Below are positions 62,470 to 64,000 of a stretch of 64,000 nucleotides of DNA, piece after piece (positions within the stretch are counted from its first letter, which is position 1; every line of letters starts with the position of its first letter). The notes under the pieces were generated by a model that had not been told where the DNA came from, made no database searches, and worked only from the letters and a program-made list of their open reading frames with translations. Where the stretch lies: the NCBI RefSeq assembly GCF_964355755.1, contig NC_092677.1:13848601-13912600 (forward strand). Direction: 5' to 3'. This DNA comes from Antedon mediterranea (taxonomy: Eukaryota > Echinodermata > Crinoidea > Comatulida > Antedonidae). Position numbers and translations under genes: made by a program.

Positions 62470-62630
62470 ATGGAGTTATAGTTCAATCAATCATCAATCA
62501 AAGTAACATTTATTTTCTTCAAATTAAAACAGTATACAAAATGGTGTAAAAAAAGGTAATTAAATTGAAGAAGGCATGTTCAAAAAAGCAAAAAGCTTGT
62601 GACAGACATGCCTAAACAAAGATGAAATTT
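62470..62630 (-). mobile_element. LINE-like 3' tail ending in GATT repeats (copy 2, inverted)
   Basis: On the minus strand it reads CACAAGCTTTTTGCTTTTTT, CATGCCTTCTTC, GAAAATAAATGTTACTTTGA, then GATTGATGATTGATTG. It corresponds to 8,935-9,068 in order and orientation. Confidence 0.5.
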
Positions 62631-62844
62631 AAACAACACAGAAAAAGAAAGAAATAACAAAATATAAATGTACATAACATGGGTTAAACTAAATAAGAAA
62701 ATAATGTTGGTATAAATTATGAATTGTTCGTTATTATTATCTATTTTATACATCCATGACTTGTACAATGTTGCATATCGGAAGAAGTCGACATAAAATA
62801 CCCGGAGGCACCCGGATTTTTTATTTCAAAAAGTGCGCGATGTT

Positions 62845-62905
62845 AGAGATATCGGTTTGAACCCCCGCGAAAGTAATTTGTACTGTTTTACTTTATTGTT
62901 GTTTG
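62845..62905 (+). mobile_element. tRNA-type SINE fragment (B-box), second copy
   Basis: GAGATATCGGTTTGAACCCC and AAAGTAATTTGTACTGTTTT match the fragment at 59,868-59,925. Confidence 0.45.
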
Positions 62906-64000
62906 TTTGCTTGTTTTACATACACCACCAGTAAACAAGATTTTCATTGGCGAGACATTTTGAATTTTTTCGATTCATATTCAATGATGAATACAGGTAA
63001 TAACCAGTGGCTATGCGCTCACTGGCTAAACCCAGAAGCCCCGGTGCTTACGTGGCCCCTTAGTAGTTCTGTGCCCAGCATTAAAATAAGTCGAAAAAGG
63101 CTAAAAACTCCCAAGGCCTCCAGCGTCGGAGGGCCACTTAAGGTTTCTAAACCAGGGGCCAGGTCTCGCCACTGATGATAATGTCGAGCTTAGATGAAGT
63201 TAGATGATAGTGAAGAGAGGCACAGGCCGATCCGTATGACTTCATTTACCATTTGTGAGCCCCTCCCCAACCCCTCAAACATCGTGGTCTTGTAAACTCG
63301 CTGTTCTCGCTTATATCATGTGTCCTGAAGACGAATAATAGTAATGAATTATCGTGCGGTTATTTGTATCCATCTATCTATAGTATCGATCTATAGTAAT
63401 CGGCTAGGTAATCGGTCGTTCGCCCCATTCACACTAAAGACATGATGATGTATAATAATTATAAATTGTAATCATTCATAAATCAGCTTTGTATTTCCTC
63501 GTGGGTTATGAAACTCAGATAATACCATTACGTAAAATACCTCTCACAATCATTGACACAGTTCGAAATGTTCCATCGCTACCCATGTTCCAAAAATGTC
63601 GTAAAGCTATTTATTGTCATTTTTATAACACTCAAAGCGTACCTGCACTATTAGTAGGTCTACCTGACCGTGTTTCTTCTCTGTGCGTTATTTTTAATTC
63701 TTATGGCTCGAAGGTGTGACCGAATTCTAGAACAGGCCTGCAGTAGTTTTACCCGGCTTGCTAAGTCAGTTCCCCCTCACTAATCATCAAAACTGTTATT
63801 AATTAGCTTAAAATGTGTCCTCTTTATGGTTTAAAAGAAACTGTGTTTTTATTTCAACTCAACGGATGTAGGTTTCGTGTTAGTAATGCCCTATGACCTA
63901 ATTCAATAGCAGTTTTTGACCGATTTTTCTGAGCGTTTATGATTTTAATGACGCTTTTAGTTGTCTTCAGATTTAAATAACCTGCTTTGTTTTTTGTATT

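Larger units (their letters stand above)
60399..64000. other. 3' region downstream of PDPR copy 2
   Basis: It begins with the 3' UTR of copy 2. A GTAAGT soon after the stop leaves room for a 3' UTR intron. It then holds AT-rich spacer and the SINE and retroelement tails listed separately. Short open frames near 62,903-63,175 and 63,489-63,719 match no family I recognise and are not called. Confidence 0.45.

Noticed and set aside
62903-63175. Plus-strand ORF of 90 codons with a GC-richer second half
   Set aside because: The composition shift is interesting, but there is no recognisable domain, the start lies in SINE-fragment sequence, and no splice partners are seen.

Overview
The window is animal nuclear DNA: AT-rich, with GT-AG introns, tRNA-derived SINEs, non-LTR retrotransposon tails and several miniature inverted-repeat elements. 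The protein content (a CBF-beta, a PDPR pair, single-Ig mucin-stalk membrane proteins), the intron-rich structure and very frequent TAGGCCTA words point to a marine invertebrate deuterostome. An echinoderm is my best guess, by inference only.

Layout. (1) 1,005-16,253, plus strand: a six-exon gene for core-binding factor subunit beta (CBFB, 194 aa), with introns full of repeats. (2) 16.3-20.9 kb: 3' UTR, a degenerate 18-bp array and a retrotransposon tail. (3) 20.9-29.8 kb, minus strand: four tandem relatives of an Ig-V / Ser-Thr-rich stalk / transmembrane / acidic tyrosine-containing tail protein. Only the first (20,941-22,284, 447 aa, one exon) is intact. The second has lost parts of its Ig domain, the third has lost the Ig domain altogether, and the fourth carries about 40 copies of a 63/66-bp coding minisatellite plus five in-frame stops. 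(4) 31.2-41.7 kb, minus strand: a complete 16-exon gene for a mitochondrial pyruvate dehydrogenase phosphatase regulatory subunit (PDPR, 885 aa by my splice model). (5) 41.7-51.4 kb: a repeat-rich spacer with MITEs, microsatellites, one orphan exon-like ORF and an antisense LINE fragment. (6) 51.4-60.4 kb, plus strand: a second complete 16-exon PDPR gene (887 aa), head-to-head with the first. (7) 60.4-64 kb: a SINE, retrotransposon tails and otherwise no recognisable gene.

The two PDPR genes share every intron position and phase. Exon lengths are equal except exons 1 and 11. Nucleotide identity between them is patchy, very high in exons 1, 4, 12 and 16 and clearly lower in exons 3, 9 and 11, which suggests gene conversion between inverted paralogs. 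An 18-bp intronic minisatellite is expanded to about 50 units in one copy and present as only two or three units at the matching place in the other. PDPR works in mitochondria on the phosphatase that reactivates pyruvate dehydrogenase, and CBFB is the non-DNA-binding partner of RUNX factors. The two families are linked here, as I recall they also are on human 16q22. The Ig cluster looks like a fast-turnover receptor family with one apparently functional member beside decaying, repeat-inflated copies.
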